A DNA stretch of 64,000 nucleotides from Bidens hawaiensis (Eukaryota > Streptophyta > Magnoliopsida > Asterales > Asteraceae). Numbering within the stretch: position 1 is the stretch's first letter; every line of letters starts with the position of its first letter. Shown here piece after piece: positions 1-11,686 of the stretch. The notes beneath the pieces are model-generated. The model did not search any database, was not told the DNA's origin, and worked only from the letters and a program-made list of their open reading frames with translations. Where the stretch lies: contig JAIQDT010001094.1 in NCBI GenBank assembly GCA_021521415.1, positions 1 through 64,000 on the forward strand, given 5' to 3'. A program made the translations under genes and the position numbers.

Positions 1-1030
1 CGTTGGTGACACTTTTTATACGTTTACAACTTTGTGTTTGTAGGAGATTGGAACCAGTGGCGTCCCCACTGTTTAGAAGGCCTAAAGCAAAGTAAAAATC
101 ATGAGGTCTTTTGTAGTGTCTTTATTCGATTAACTTTTGAATTATTTAATTTATTTGAGTCATTAACAAAAACTGATCCGGTAACTATAAAACACAATTC
201 AAACCCATTTTTTATACCCAACTACAAAATATAAGTAAACTGGTTAAAAAAAATCCAACTTCAAGTTATGGTTGATAAATTTGATTCAACTATGCCTTAA
301 TACACACTTGTGTAAGTACCAAAAACATTATTTGTGTATAATACAAACGCTAGCAAGTATGAAGCTGCTGAGATTGACCACGGGTCTTCATGAACCCAAC
401 ACCAACCACTTACCACCACAACATAGGAAAGGAACATTCATAACTTTTAAAGTAAATATAATATATCTTAAGTTTATAATATTTTTATTGTTATTATTAT
501 TTTAAACGAGGCCCCAAAATTTTGGGGGCTTAAAGCCCTAGCTTTACATGCTAAGCTTGTCGGGCCGCCCCTGATTGGAACACGAAGAACGTGCGGAATT
601 TACAGTGGATACTTAGATGCTTTAATTTGGTGTTCGGGATAAAAATAAACCGGTTATATGGGATCCAGGTTGAGGCTCTGTAAAGATCGGTGACGATGGA
701 ACTAATCGGGTGTAAAACGAGGTCGCTTTCTTTTAAATATCTCGGGCAACAAGTAGGCGCGAATATGAATTTGATGGGTTTGTGGGATCTGATGGCAGAA
801 CTATTTAGAAAACGGTTATCAATATGGAAAGCTAAAAATTGTCAAAATTGGAGGAAGCTTCGCGGTAATAAAGTCGATGTTTAACTTGTTGTCGACCCAC
901 TATTTTTCTTTGTACAAGGCTTTGGAAGGGGCGTTGATAGAATTTGAAGGGTGTTCTTTTGGGACAGGTTAGAGGAGGAGGCCAAAATAAATTGGATGAC
1001 ATGGAATAAAGTGATCTCACCGGTGGAATA
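1..1030 (+). pseudogene. LINE (L1-type) reverse transcriptase remnant
   Basis: Decayed 3' part of a plant non-LTR retrotransposon polyprotein. Around residues encoded at 31-54 the frame reads FVGDWN, which resumes after an inserted MITE as TKNVRNL..LRCFNLVFGIKIN. Further on come FKYLGQQVGANMN, FRKRLSIWKAKN (690-840) and KINWMTWNKVISP (985-1021). These match in order the stretch of L1-type polymerase between the palm and the zinc-binding tail. Several stops and shifts are present, so it is not functional. The left end lies outside the window. Identification rests on motif recall, not on a search. Confidence 0.7.
55..573. mobile_element. hAT-type non-autonomous element (MITE)
   Basis: A 519-bp element flanked by a perfect 8-bp duplication ATTGGAAC (47-54 and 574-581). 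Ends are imperfect inverted repeats: CAGTGGCGTCCCC on the left and, read on the minus strand, CAGGGGCGGCCCG on the right. The 8-bp duplication and CAG-GGGCG type ends are typical of hAT. It has no coding capacity. It sits inside the LINE reading frame, so it is younger than that LINE. Confidence 0.85.
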
Positions 1031-1957
1031 AAGGGGCAAATAATGACCTAGTAAATCCAAAAGTAACTAGAAACGAAATCAACTCCAAGACTAAATTGAA
1101 GTTTTGACCAAGCACGAATTTATGTTGAAACTAACTTTTACTAGTTTGATCTATGGGCTACTATAGTAACAAATTTAAAGGAACATCATTTTGTAATAAC
1201 CTGGCCACAAGTGAACAATCAGCCTGCTGTAGTTCATTTGTAAACTTCATCAGTATCACCCAATTAACAAATTAATAAATAACACATAAATCGAATTAGT
1301 AATTAAGAAATCAACAAAACAAAGTAACAATTTACCCTCGCTCCTCATAAAGTAATTAACCAAGAAAGGAACCAGTTTTGCACTTTTCATTTGCGATTTT
1401 GCATTTCACAAATCGACTGATGTACATATTTTATCTCAAACCAGTAAACGGGTTGAACTTGTCACCTCTACTTGACTACTTAGGCTATGGTATTTCAGAT
1501 GATGATAAAGCTTTTATAAAGATTTGCAAATGAATATTAAGGAACTCCAAGATAAGCTTAAAGAACTAGAAGAACAAGATTTCGAGGTGGATGATGATGA
1601 AGTGGAGGTTTGTAAACCCAAAAAGGAAGACATTTTATGTTCAATTTGTTTCCATTTATTCTCTTTTTGATTTTACCCTTTATACTTGGTGCATATTCAC
1701 GTAACCCGAAATCCCGAATCAGCTCATACATGAATACCGAAGTCAAATAATTTGTCAGTTAAGAGCAAAATGTTCAAACTGATTATAACTAAGGGTAAGG
1801 GGTGTTTAAACAGTTTGTTTTCATGGGCTGGTGTGGTCCAACCTGAGCAACCCGAACATGACACGAACACTCACGGGATGACACAAACACGGTCTATTTA
1901 ACCAATTTTTTTATATTTATTTATTATTGTTTTTGCTGGCATATTAATACTTTATAG
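1031..1957. other. AT-rich intergenic stretch, no gene seen
   Basis: No conserved reading frame, RNA gene or clear repeat boundary was found. The open frames here are short and lack recognisable domains. Confidence 0.6.
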
Positions 1958-1966
1958 TTAAAATTT

Positions 1967-3309
1967 GACAGAATTACAAATTTTGTCCTTTAAAATAAGA
2001 CGAATTACGGTTCGTGTCCTTTTCTAAATTTCCTTGCAGGCGGTGTACTTTAAACATTTTTTTCCTGCACGTTATGTCCTTTACGCTAACTGGGTTAGAA
2101 AAACTCAGTTAAATACCCTCACATGAGGCGCAAGTGAGGGTATTTTTGTCTTTTCGTCTTTCTGACTCCATACTCTTTCCACTGTTCCTCTTTCTCTCTC
2201 TAATCTAAACCACCGGAAAGCTGCTCTGCTTTCTCCGGTGATAACTAACTCCGGTAATCCAAGCTCAGATTGATTCATCATCATAGCCTTTATCATCTAA
2301 ATGAGATGATTATAGGGCTGCCACCGCCACCACAATACATGGCCAGAACGTCGCGGCAACGGCAGTGAAAACCCCATTTTCTGTACTTTTTTCCACTGTA
2401 CAAATATATAAGTTAACATGACACCACCAAACCGCTGCCACCTAGGGTTGCAAAATTGAACCCAGCAACAGTAGGGTATTATGAAGTGTGACACCGGCAA
2501 CGAATCCTCAACACTTAACCAATCGAGGCTTAGTCCATTCGACAGCTGCAACATCCGTTGCCACACCAAAAATAGAGTCATCAAAGCCATATCATAAACC
2601 GCAAATGCTTCTCAATCTAACCCAACTCTTAATCGAGTTTCAGTCTGCTCAACAACTGCAACTAATGCCATATGCATCAACCAACTCATATAATTGAACA
2701 AGACCGAATCGTAATTGTACCATAATCAAACCAAAGACAACAATGTCTTACTTGACCGATCGAGGCCTGGTCGGTTCGACAGCTGCAACGTAAGTTGCCA
2801 GGCCAAAAATCGAAATCCACCTCCCTACCTTACCTCCGCAACCACCACACTACCGCCACCAAGGGTTTCGAAATTGAACCCGGCAACAGCACAGAAATGA
2901 TCGATGGAAGCGAGAAAGAGGTTCGCATCTCAGGATCTCTCTTTTAATCGGATCGTACTTACGATCTAGGGCGTTTAAGAACTGGAACAATTTTTGTTTA
3001 GCCCTAATTTGGGAATTAGGGTTTGAGAGTGATGAGTGAAGTAATTAGTGAATTAGGGTTTTGTACAGAAACAGAAGCTTAAGATCTGCAAAATGAAGAA
3101 GAAGTTGTTGCAGGGTAGGCAAAAAGACCAAAATGCCCTCACATGCGCCTCACGTGAGGGGATTTAACTGACTTTTTCTAACCCAGTTAGCGTAAAGAAC
3201 AAAACTTGTAGGAAAAAAAAGTTTAAAGTACACCGCCTGCAAGGAAACTTAGAAAAGGACACGAACCGTAATTCGTCTTATTTTAAAGGACAAAATTTGT
3301 AATTCTGTC
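1967..3309. mobile_element. Mutator-like element (MULE) with long terminal inverted repeats
   Basis: A 1343-bp element with a perfect 9-bp target duplication TTAAAATTT (1958-1966 and 3310-3318). Its inverted ends are about 185 bp long (1967-2155 and 3125-3309), both starting GACAGAATTACAAATTTTGTC read inward, with a few indels. The 9-bp duplication and long inverted repeats point to a Mutator-like element. The interior has no transposase; it holds two diverged internal duplications (2431-2470 with 2851-2890, and 2514-2573 with 2751-2808), so it may carry captured sequence. Confidence 0.88.
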
Positions 3310-6277
3310 TTAAAATTTTATAATAATAGGTACAAATATGTATAAAACACTTACATTTTTAGTTATAAAAGTTAAATGCTAACCTATTTTATTTTTTAAG
3401 TTTTGGTATAACCCAACCAGTTTATTCTTGACATTTAACATAGTTAAAAATATATAACGAAAATAAATGAGGAATATTCTCATAATAACCCTTTTGAAAT
3501 GAGAGAATCCTCTAATAGCTCAAAAACTTTCAAAATTCGGAAATAACCCTTCAAATCTCGCCTGGGTGTCACATCCCGGCCCAAGGCAGCGGAGCATGTC
3601 GGGGCGCGACGCGATTGTTTCAATGCACACGACACTATTAAAGTGGTAATATTTAAGCAACTCATTTATTTCATTTAACATCAAATACAAAACATCATAT
3701 TCATACAAATACAACAAAATACAAGGAAATAAATAGTTCATTTAACTATAACCTAATAGTCCAAAATAAAAATAACGTCTTCAAATCTTCAATCAACCAA
3801 TAATCAAAACATGTAACGTTGCATAACATTTTGCCAACACGAATGTTGGTGAGCAATTCCATGATTTTTCTATATATAATATAAGATAAAATCCATAACT
3901 CTTATGTGAAACAGTAAATAACAACAACAATTGCGGTATATAAATCATAAAATAAATTAGGCTCCTTTCTAATAGGTAAAACTACCAAATTACAAGAAAG
4001 AGTGTATGATCATACTTACTGAGAATGAAGATGCGGCTAACCAACGAAAGCAATAAACATTTAGCAATTAATCATATGAGTCATATAACACACAATCGAG
4101 CAATTATTCTCAGTAACACGTAACTTGAGTTTGCGGTTTGAGAATCCAAGTCATATATCATTTTAGTTCAAGTAAGTATGCAAGCTACCCCCAAAGTATA
4201 AAAATGAAAACATGGATGAAATTACTCGCTTGGAATAGGTGACTTCAATGAAGAAATACTTCGAATAAAACTTCAAGAAAGCGAGTCCAACGATTTAACG
4301 TGCGTGTCCTAGATTGAAAGATCTTGAGTTAATATTGAGCCTTGAAAATAGAATATAAATTATAAAATAGTTCATAAAAATAAAGCATGGCTTTTAAAGA
4401 TTTTATGTTATATTTTACAAAATGCGGTTAATAAAGTATGCATAAAATAAAATGAGCTTTACATGAAACCGGTTTTTTATGTTTAGCTTTACTCAACCTT
4501 TGTTAAGTTTTACATATGGGAGTTGGTTTAGTGCTAGCGTGCACAATCCCGCTAATGTAAGCTTCAAGAACCAACTTTTAAAGATTTGTTTGGTTTAGTC
4601 GGTTCGAGACTTGATAAAGGACCAAATCCTAATCCAACTTACCAAACTATTTAAATATATGAATCACTTTAATAAAATCTGTAGCTTAAGTAAGTTTGAG
4701 AATTTTTATTAATTAAAGTCTCAAACTCGGTTTTAAGCGAGTGTAAGTCGGCCCGGGTCTTAGTATAATATATACCAAGTTTGGTTCCGACATACCATAA
4801 TCTTAGAAATATAAATAATTTAAAGTGAAACATAAGTTAAAAATGTTAGAAAAGATTTTTGGTGGTTTGAACGGTGGCTAGCTCGTTAAGACGAGTAGTT
4901 CGACTTTTACTTGGTTTTTACCCGAAAGGTTTAAGCCAAAATTTGAACCAACACTTCCAAAATCTTAAGTGATATGAGAAATAAAGTAAAGCATAACTAA
5001 AAAGATAGGTTGAACTTTTGGTGGTTTGAACATTGACTAACTTGTTAAAACAAGTGTTCGATTTTTCTCGGTTTTTAACCGTAACTTGGGTTTAAGCAAA
5101 GATTTGTTCTACACTTCCATAACAACCATATAATAACTAAAAATATAAAGAAAAAGTTAGATCTAAAGTGTTTGATGCAACATGGTTGCTTAAAAGTTAA
5201 TTAAAGTGATTAAACGAGTGTTTTGGTTTGGTACGGTCCTTGACTTGGTATGAAACCGAGGATGGTTACCACATGCCCAACACCATAGAACTAAAATAAA
5301 AAGGAAAACTCAGATATAGAATGTTTCATGCAACATGGTTGCTTAAAAGTTAATTAAAGTGTTTTAAACGAGTATTCGGTTTTGGTTATGTCCTTGACTC
5401 GGTACGTGACCTAGGATAGTTACCACATGTCCAAAACCATAGAAAAAAAATGAAGTAAAATTTTCATATCTAAACTCAAACAAGAAAGTTAAGCGAGTAA
5501 ACTTCCCGAAAATGACCCAAACGGACCTAAAATGCATATATGTGTTTGAATTACCACAAGCCTTAAACAAAGATGAAAAGGTTTTCTCAACATAAAATAA
5601 CTTAGAACAGCTATAAATACCAAAAACATGTACCCGAAACTGATTTAAATGCAAGATTCGGTTCTGTTGACTTTTTGTGACATTCGTCAATTTTCGATTC
5701 GTTTTCGTATTTGTAAACCCGACCCTTTGGGTCGTTTCGATGTTTTAAATATTTTAATAAAGTGATTCTCGACATTTAATGTTCATTATTCGTTGTTATT
5801 CAATTGTTTATAAATTCCCGAGCCTTAACGTACGAATAAACGCGTAAATAATCCAAAACCGAACACTATTTAATTCGATTATTAAGTTTAGGGTTAAAAG
5901 TGTAAAACTTGAAAACTTTATTTAACTTAGAAGATATTTATATTATCATTTAAAGGTTCTTGAAAGTTTAGGGCTAAAACTGTAAATTCTATTTAAATTA
6001 TAATATTATAATTACCAAACCCTACCCCGCCTCCCCCCCTGGTTACCCGTTTTCCCGGCGAACCTCCGGTGGCCGGAATCGGCGCCGGAGGTAGCCGAAA
6101 CCTCGTATAACGCGTGTTTTAACCCCGAGTAAATATACCAAAATGATTCTCCGTCAATATTAAGCAATAGCCAACTAATTAATTGTGATTCCTTGCCGTT
6201 AAACACCTCGTAATCGACGCCGGATTTCACGGGATTCACCTTTAATGCAATAACCGCGTCCACGCTTCTCCTACTAG

Positions 6278-6416
6278 TATAAATAGGACCCTAACCTTCA
6301 TTAGAACTCGCTCACTCCTCTTAATCCCCCTCTAATACACCGAGTTTCTGTAATTGGGAGTTTCTTTGTTAACTTTTCCGGCAAACTTAATCTCGACCAA
6401 ACCAAAACGTATAAAG
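6278..6416 (+). promoter_or_regulatory. Putative promoter and non-coding first exon inside the TIR element
   Basis: TATAAATA at 6278-6285 is followed by a pyrimidine-rich leader and a donor-like AAAG|GTAATT at 6416/6417. A plausible final exon begins after TTACAG at 7869. This resembles a transcribed, spliced non-coding unit, but only sequence logic supports it. Confidence 0.35.
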
Positions 6417-6610
6417 GTAATTGTTGTATGCTTATTATTGTCGATGAACCAATAAACAATAACCCTAAACTAATTTGAACAAACATAGAACAGAAACCCC
6501 AATTGATAAAATTAGGGTTTATATTCTTGATAAAGGAAGAAGATGAATTTTCATTATTATTATATATATATATATATAATGTTTTTCAGATGTAAAACGA
6601 ATATGACTCA

Positions 6611-6695
6611 TAGCCCAACTGTTAACTACGTAACATGTATCCAACAGACCTGGGTTCGAAACCCGGGTCAAGCGCTATTTCATTCTTTTTTTTTT
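6611..6695 (+). repeat. tRNA-like (Pol III box A/B) segment, copy 1
   Basis: TAGCCCAACTG (6611-6621) fits a box A and GGGTTCGAAACCC (6652-6664) fits a box B about 40 nt downstream. A T-arm-like stem CTGGG/CCCGG closes on loop TTCGAAA. A long T run follows (6685-6695), as a Pol III stop would. No acceptor stem pairs, so this is not a functional tRNA; a SINE head or tRNA pseudogene is more likely. Confidence 0.4.
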
Positions 6696-6799
6696 CCTGA
6701 TAATTTGTTTATTATTATTATTAATATTAAATAAAACCAAAAAACAGTAATACTATATATGTATATTTACAACCAAGATCTTAACGAATATTCAGTCTA

Positions 6800-6872
6800 T
6801 AGCAGCTGGTAACACACTGAACATATACCACCCAGGCCCGGGTTCGAAACCCGGGCCAGTCACATTTTTTTT
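6800..6872 (+). repeat. tRNA-like (Pol III box A/B) segment, copy 2
   Basis: Second related copy about 190 bp downstream: TAGCAGCTGG (6800-6809), then a strong T-arm-like GCCCGGG-TTCGAAA-CCCGGGC around 6837-6857 and a T run at 6865-6872. It has the same order and spacing as copy 1 and also lacks an acceptor stem. Confidence 0.4.
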
Positions 6873-7616
6873 ACATTATTTAATAACAGTTTATTAATAA
6901 TTAATTTACCTTTTTAATCATTATAAAATCATAAAAACCTTTTTAAATTAAAAAAAATTATGTAAATTGAATATAAAATACATCTCACCATTTTACGTTT
7001 AAAAAAAAACAAGTTTCTCGATTTCGTAAACCATCATTAAAAATTGTTATTAAACGTAACGTAAACTTTAATGTTCTAAAATCGTCTCGTTAAAGCAATA
7101 ATTACGTTCTCGACTTACAAACAATAGTTCAAGTATTTCGAACGTGTAAACTTCATATCCTCGCAGTTAAAATACTTAAAATCATATTAATAACCAATTT
7201 GCCATTAAAACATGTATAATAATAATATTATAATCAAAGAATGCAAAATAATATAAAATTGTAATGAAATAATAAGTTCTAAAATTATTCGTGCAATTAA
7301 TCAACCTTAAAAATCCCGATAGAGTAGTCGTTAAATGTCGCCTTTATTCTTATTTATAGTTCGTACGGATTGATCGCTTCAGTTCCTTTGACGCTTTCAA
7401 GTTATTTTTATCTTTTCGCTTCAATCATAAGGTGAGTTTTCACAACCCCTTTTTAAATGTTTTAATGTTTTGGGGTGGCATATGCATCCATTATAAAATT
7501 CAAGTGTTATTACTTCGATTACTTACAAACTACAATTCAATCATGGACTTGTGTGCTTATTTGTTTAATTGTTATATACGTGGAATTCAAGTAGTTGCCT
7601 CATTAAGTATGATCAT

Positions 7617-7753
7617 ACGCCCCCCTTTGCACTCAGGTCCATTTGTATCAAGTGGAAAAGGGACCTCATTATCCAAGTACGTTGGTAGCCCCAACTGGAA
7701 AGGACCTTCGTTTGTTCTTTACACTCAGGTCCATTGCATCGAGTGTAAAGAAC
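7617..7753 (+). repeat. Two related stem-loops in tandem
   Basis: The second hairpin has a perfect 13-bp stem: GTTCTTTACACTC (7714-7726) and GAGTGTAAAGAAC (7741-7753) around a 14-nt loop. About 90 bp upstream a looser version has the same ACTCAGGTCCAT loop start and a GTGGAAAAGGG right arm. Between them GTTGG-TAGCC-CCAAC forms a short third stem. Confidence 0.6.
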
Positions 7754-8100
7754 CCTTGTGTGCTTTTCACAAGTTTTCATGGAATTGTATGGTTTTTACG
7801 TAGTATTTAAACTGTGGAAATCTCACTAGCTATATTTATAGCTGACCATATTTTATACATATGTTACAGGTACCGTGATTAGAGGATGAAGGACTAGAAG
7901 ACGCTTAGAAAAACTAGGTTATTTAATAAACGAGACATTTGTTTTTGTTATGATTTGATTTCAATTTGTATTTTTATTTGAACTTGTGTTACATGATACT
8001 TTAATGAATTAATGTTATTATGGTCACCAAATAGTGCCACGTGTGTTTGAACAATCTGTACGTCACACTCGGGCGTTTCCGCTTTAGCCGGGGTGTTACA

Positions 8101-8746
8101 CTTTTAAAGTCAAACTTAAGCAAAACTAGCTAGAACAGCTTGTAAGTTCAAATAATTTGGGAGAAAGAGAGGAAGATGAGTAGGAGAAAATGGCCGAAAT
8201 AGAGGGGTATTTGTGGGAAAGATTAGGGTTTGAGGGATTGGATAAAGCGTTTGTCCGTTGGATAAACCGGTACACTTTGATGTTTTATTTACAAATGAGT
8301 TTTGAATTAAATAAATTATGACCATGGATAAAAACATGTTTGGAGGGTTCTAGAATAAGTATGGGTTAAGTCTTGGTTGGTTTGGATGGCTACAACATGA
8401 GTTCGGGCCTTAAACTAGCTTAAACTAACCAAAACATTAAAAAAATTGATTTTACTGAAACAAACCAGCCGGCTGAGGCCAGCCCTACGCACCATGTGAG
8501 GTGGGGGTTCTCGGCCAAACTTTGGATTTTTTTCAATTTTAGTCCCTCTCGTTCGTTTTAGGTCGTTTTGAGTACAAAATAAGCGTTTTAGACACCGTTA
8601 AAGACTTTAGAATGAAACGACATGTATGAAGCATGATTACAATATAAAATTAATTTATTAACATCCAAAGATCCAAAAAAACAAAATGGGCCAGATTTAC
8701 AATACGAAAACAAATTCAAATCGAACAAAAAATGAAAATGCCACAC
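8101..8746. other. Intergenic stretch, no gene seen
   Basis: AT-rich sequence between two TIR elements. No domain-bearing frame or RNA gene is visible. Confidence 0.55.
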
Positions 8747-9264
8747 GGGGCGACACCTAGGTAATCGAGCCGATGAGATTCAAAAATGATTTTAAGTAAT
8801 CCCGTCTTCTCCGGCCAAATTTTAAGCAATCCTGTTTGCTCCATCCAAATTTTTGGGTAAAATTAATTTGTCATTTTCTTTAACATTTTTTCTCTTTCCT
8901 CCAACTACTTCTTCTTCTTCTTCTTAATCATCATCGGCTCTTAAAATCAAGAACCAGTTAACCGTTCCATGGCTAAGGATTGAAACTTTAAATCGGGCTT
9001 GTAAATCATAGGGGTCAACTAAAATTATATTTTTAAGGAAGAACTTCAATCATTTCTTTAAAATTGAAGAAGAAGAAGAAATGTCGAAGGAGGGAGAAAA
9101 AATTTATAGAAGAGGACATTTTTTCTTTTCAAAAATTTGGAAGGAGTAGTCTAGATAGTTTAAAATTTGGCAGGGGAAAACGGGATTACTTAAAATTTGG
9201 ATGGAGCCGACGTGATTCAAATCATTTTTAAATCTACTCAGCTCGATTACCTAGGTATCGCCCC
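8747..9264. mobile_element. Foldback MITE with about 75-85-bp inverted repeats
   Basis: The ends GGGGCGACACCTAGGTAATC and, on the minus strand, GGGGCGATACCTAGGTAATC are nearly identical, and the inverted similarity continues to about 8825 and 9190. The element is about 518 bp and non-coding, with (CTT)n and (GAA)n tracts that also pair across the element. No clear target duplication was read, so the superfamily is undecided. Confidence 0.75.
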
Positions 9265-10183
9265 ATACGTGATTTGAAGGGTTATTTCCAATTTTGAAAT
9301 TTTTTTTGGCTATTCTGAGGTTCTCTTTCTTCAAAATGGTTATTATGGGAATTTTCCCAAATAAATGGATTAAAGGGGTCAATCCGTGAACCCGCTGGGT
9401 TGTCATAAACACCACCCATTTGTCTAACGGGTTCAGGTTCATAACGAAACTGACCTGAACTCGTTTATACTAAACCTTAAAACCGTGAATTTTAAACTTA
9501 AGTTTGAAGTGCATAATTGGTTTGAATCTTTGTCTATGAAGGTGGAAGTGAAAATACAAGAAATCGGTGCTTGAGAGTTTTTGCTTAAGCTAATGTGCTT
9601 GACTACCTGATATAAGCCATGTGTTGTAATTGATTTAATTATGGGCTTATCAGCTTATGGTTACAGAAATCTAGGAGCATAAAGGATGAAATGGGAACTT
9701 GTGAAAACATTTTGTCATGAAATTATCAAGAACTAAATGGACAAATCGTGCTCATACGAAAAAGATGTTACAAGCAAAAGTCAACCTTTTTCTTTGTTGA
9801 TTCAGTTAATCAATTTTAGTGATTTTCAGTTTATGGAGTATGATATGTTTGAAAATGCGATAACCTTTTTAAGGTGCTTTATTCAAACTACTTAGTGGAG
9901 GATTTATGCTTTTAATCTGTGCATTGTTGCGTGATACATGTTGTGAATGGTCGTCGCCACAATATCATACGCTTTTCTACTAGTAGTAGCATACATAACT
10001 TACACATGGTACAAAAAAAATAATAATAAATAAACAAATTAATTTGATGGTTTTTATGTACATAGGCTACATGAATGGTAAAAAAAAACCCGAAAAGACC
10101 GAAATAGGTATACCATAGTATGTGATTAAAATATTTTGTATTGTACGTTGTGAAGTATATACATAAAATATAAAATATAATCT
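9265..10183. other. Intergenic stretch, no gene seen
   Basis: AT-rich sequence with short open frames only. No recognisable domain, RNA gene or repeat boundary was found. Confidence 0.55.
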
Positions 10184-10192
10184 TATTATTTA

Positions 10193-10874
10193 GAGGCATT
10201 TACACATATCCTCTTGTTAAGTTACCTTATTACATATTTACCCCTCCCTTAAAAATCAATTACATATTTCCCTTCCCTAAACCACACATATTACATATCT
10301 CCCCATTTCATTAAAATTAACTAAATAAATGACTGTTTTACTTTTAATGACATAATTAAATAAGTATTTACACATATCTCATTCCTTAAAGCATCAATTG
10401 CATATCTCCTCAAGTTCAATCCAAACCGAGTCAATGTAAAGACTAACATATCAAACACTAATAAACCAATTGGCATCGAACTTTTTAATCAATAGTCAAT
10501 ATAAAAAAGTTTTGGATTAAAATTTTTTTTACCAACAAAAACAACTCAAATATAATAAAAAAAAAAGTATACATGAGACGGCGGGATTCAGAGGGAAAAA
10601 GTGGTGGTAGTCATTTATAAGGCGGTGATTAGATGGCCAGAAGCTTGCCGGAAAAATCAAGTTTGTTGGAAGTAGGTTGGAGAAGATTATTTGATGGTGT
10701 GGGTTTAACTCTATAATTACTAATATAACTTGTTTTTTAATTAATTTATTAATAGTAAAAGATATGGGTAACTTGGTAATTTGATATGAAAAGGGAAAAT
10801 TTGTAATTGCTTATTTAGATGTGAGGAAATATGTAATTAAGGGTGTTAAGTAAGGGATAATACGTAAAAATCTC
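10193..10874. mobile_element. Mutator-type MITE
   Basis: A 682-bp non-coding element flanked by a perfect 9-bp duplication TATTATTTA (10184-10192 and 10875-10883). The ends are diverged inverted repeats of roughly 100 bp: GAGGCATTTACACATAT on the left against GAGATTTTTACGTATTAT on the right (minus strand), both continuing to ATTACATATTTCC-like text. Confidence 0.8.
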
Positions 10875-11084
10875 TATTATTTATTATGATAACACTAAGA
10901 TGTATGTTACATGTCATTTTTCTTATTTGTAATAGTTATATATTAAGAAAGCATAAAACAATTATAATGGTAAAAAAAATATACTTGAAAATCTCAATGA
11001 GTGTTTTTCTTTAAACAAACTAAATGGTATACTGGATGCTCGTGGGTATGCCCGATACCAACGAGTATTGGGTTGGTATAAGAC

Positions 11085-11644
11085 CAGTGGCGGATCCAGG
11101 ATTTTTTTCCGGGTGGTGCACTACTTTTAGACGTTTCTATTTCATGGAGTCGGGTATAAAAAAATCCGGGTCGGTTTAAGGTTCGGGTCGGTTCGATGGT
11201 TCGAGAAAGTTCATTACATAATAAAAATACGATAAAATAATAAAAGAGACACCGTCATTAGAAATTAAAAACTAACAAATTAAAACCAACAATCTAAGAA
11301 ACTAAAACTAAATTTAACAAATAACTTAACAATCAAGAGCAATTAACATTTTACAAGAAGTCAAGAACAATTAACATTTAACAATGGATTGTGAATGTAA
11401 ACTTACCTTCAAAGTGGGAGGATTCGAGGATTCGAGTAAGAGTAGGCAGTGGCAAGAGGACGGGGACGGCTGAGTGGCTGACAGAGTGAGGTTGCCGACG
11501 TTCCACGATGGTCGGAGTGACGAGGACGAGTGGCTGACGGCAGTCAGGGGCTGAAGAGGGTTAGGGGCTGGGGACAAATAAACAACTTAAAGATCAATTA
11601 ATTTTCAAATGACTTAGTTTTGGTATTCAAAAAGCTTTAAATTT

Positions 11645-11686
<42 letters not shown>

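Larger units (their letters stand above)
3567..8100. mobile_element. Large non-coding TIR element, superfamily uncertain
   Basis: The left end reads TGTCACATCCCGGCCC and the right end, on the minus strand, TGTAACACCCCGGCTA. The similarity continues about 85 bp inward, including GATTGTTTCAA versus GATTGTTCAAA and ACACTATTAAAGTGG versus GGCACTATTTGGTG. No convincing target duplication was found, so exact boundaries and class are open. No long reading frame is present. The interior has a TATA box and splice-like sites, two tRNA-like segments and a pair of hairpins, annotated separately. Confidence 0.55.

Noticed and set aside
5364..5690. A 108-codon minus-strand frame
   Set aside because: No homology recognised, AT-rich composition, inside the non-coding TIR element.
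6611..6872. Functional tRNA genes
   Set aside because: Box A, box B and T-arm are good, but acceptor and D stems do not pair, so only tRNA-like repeats are claimed.
7432..7803. A 123-codon plus-strand frame
   Set aside because: It spans the hairpin modules and a likely non-coding exon, and shows no domain.
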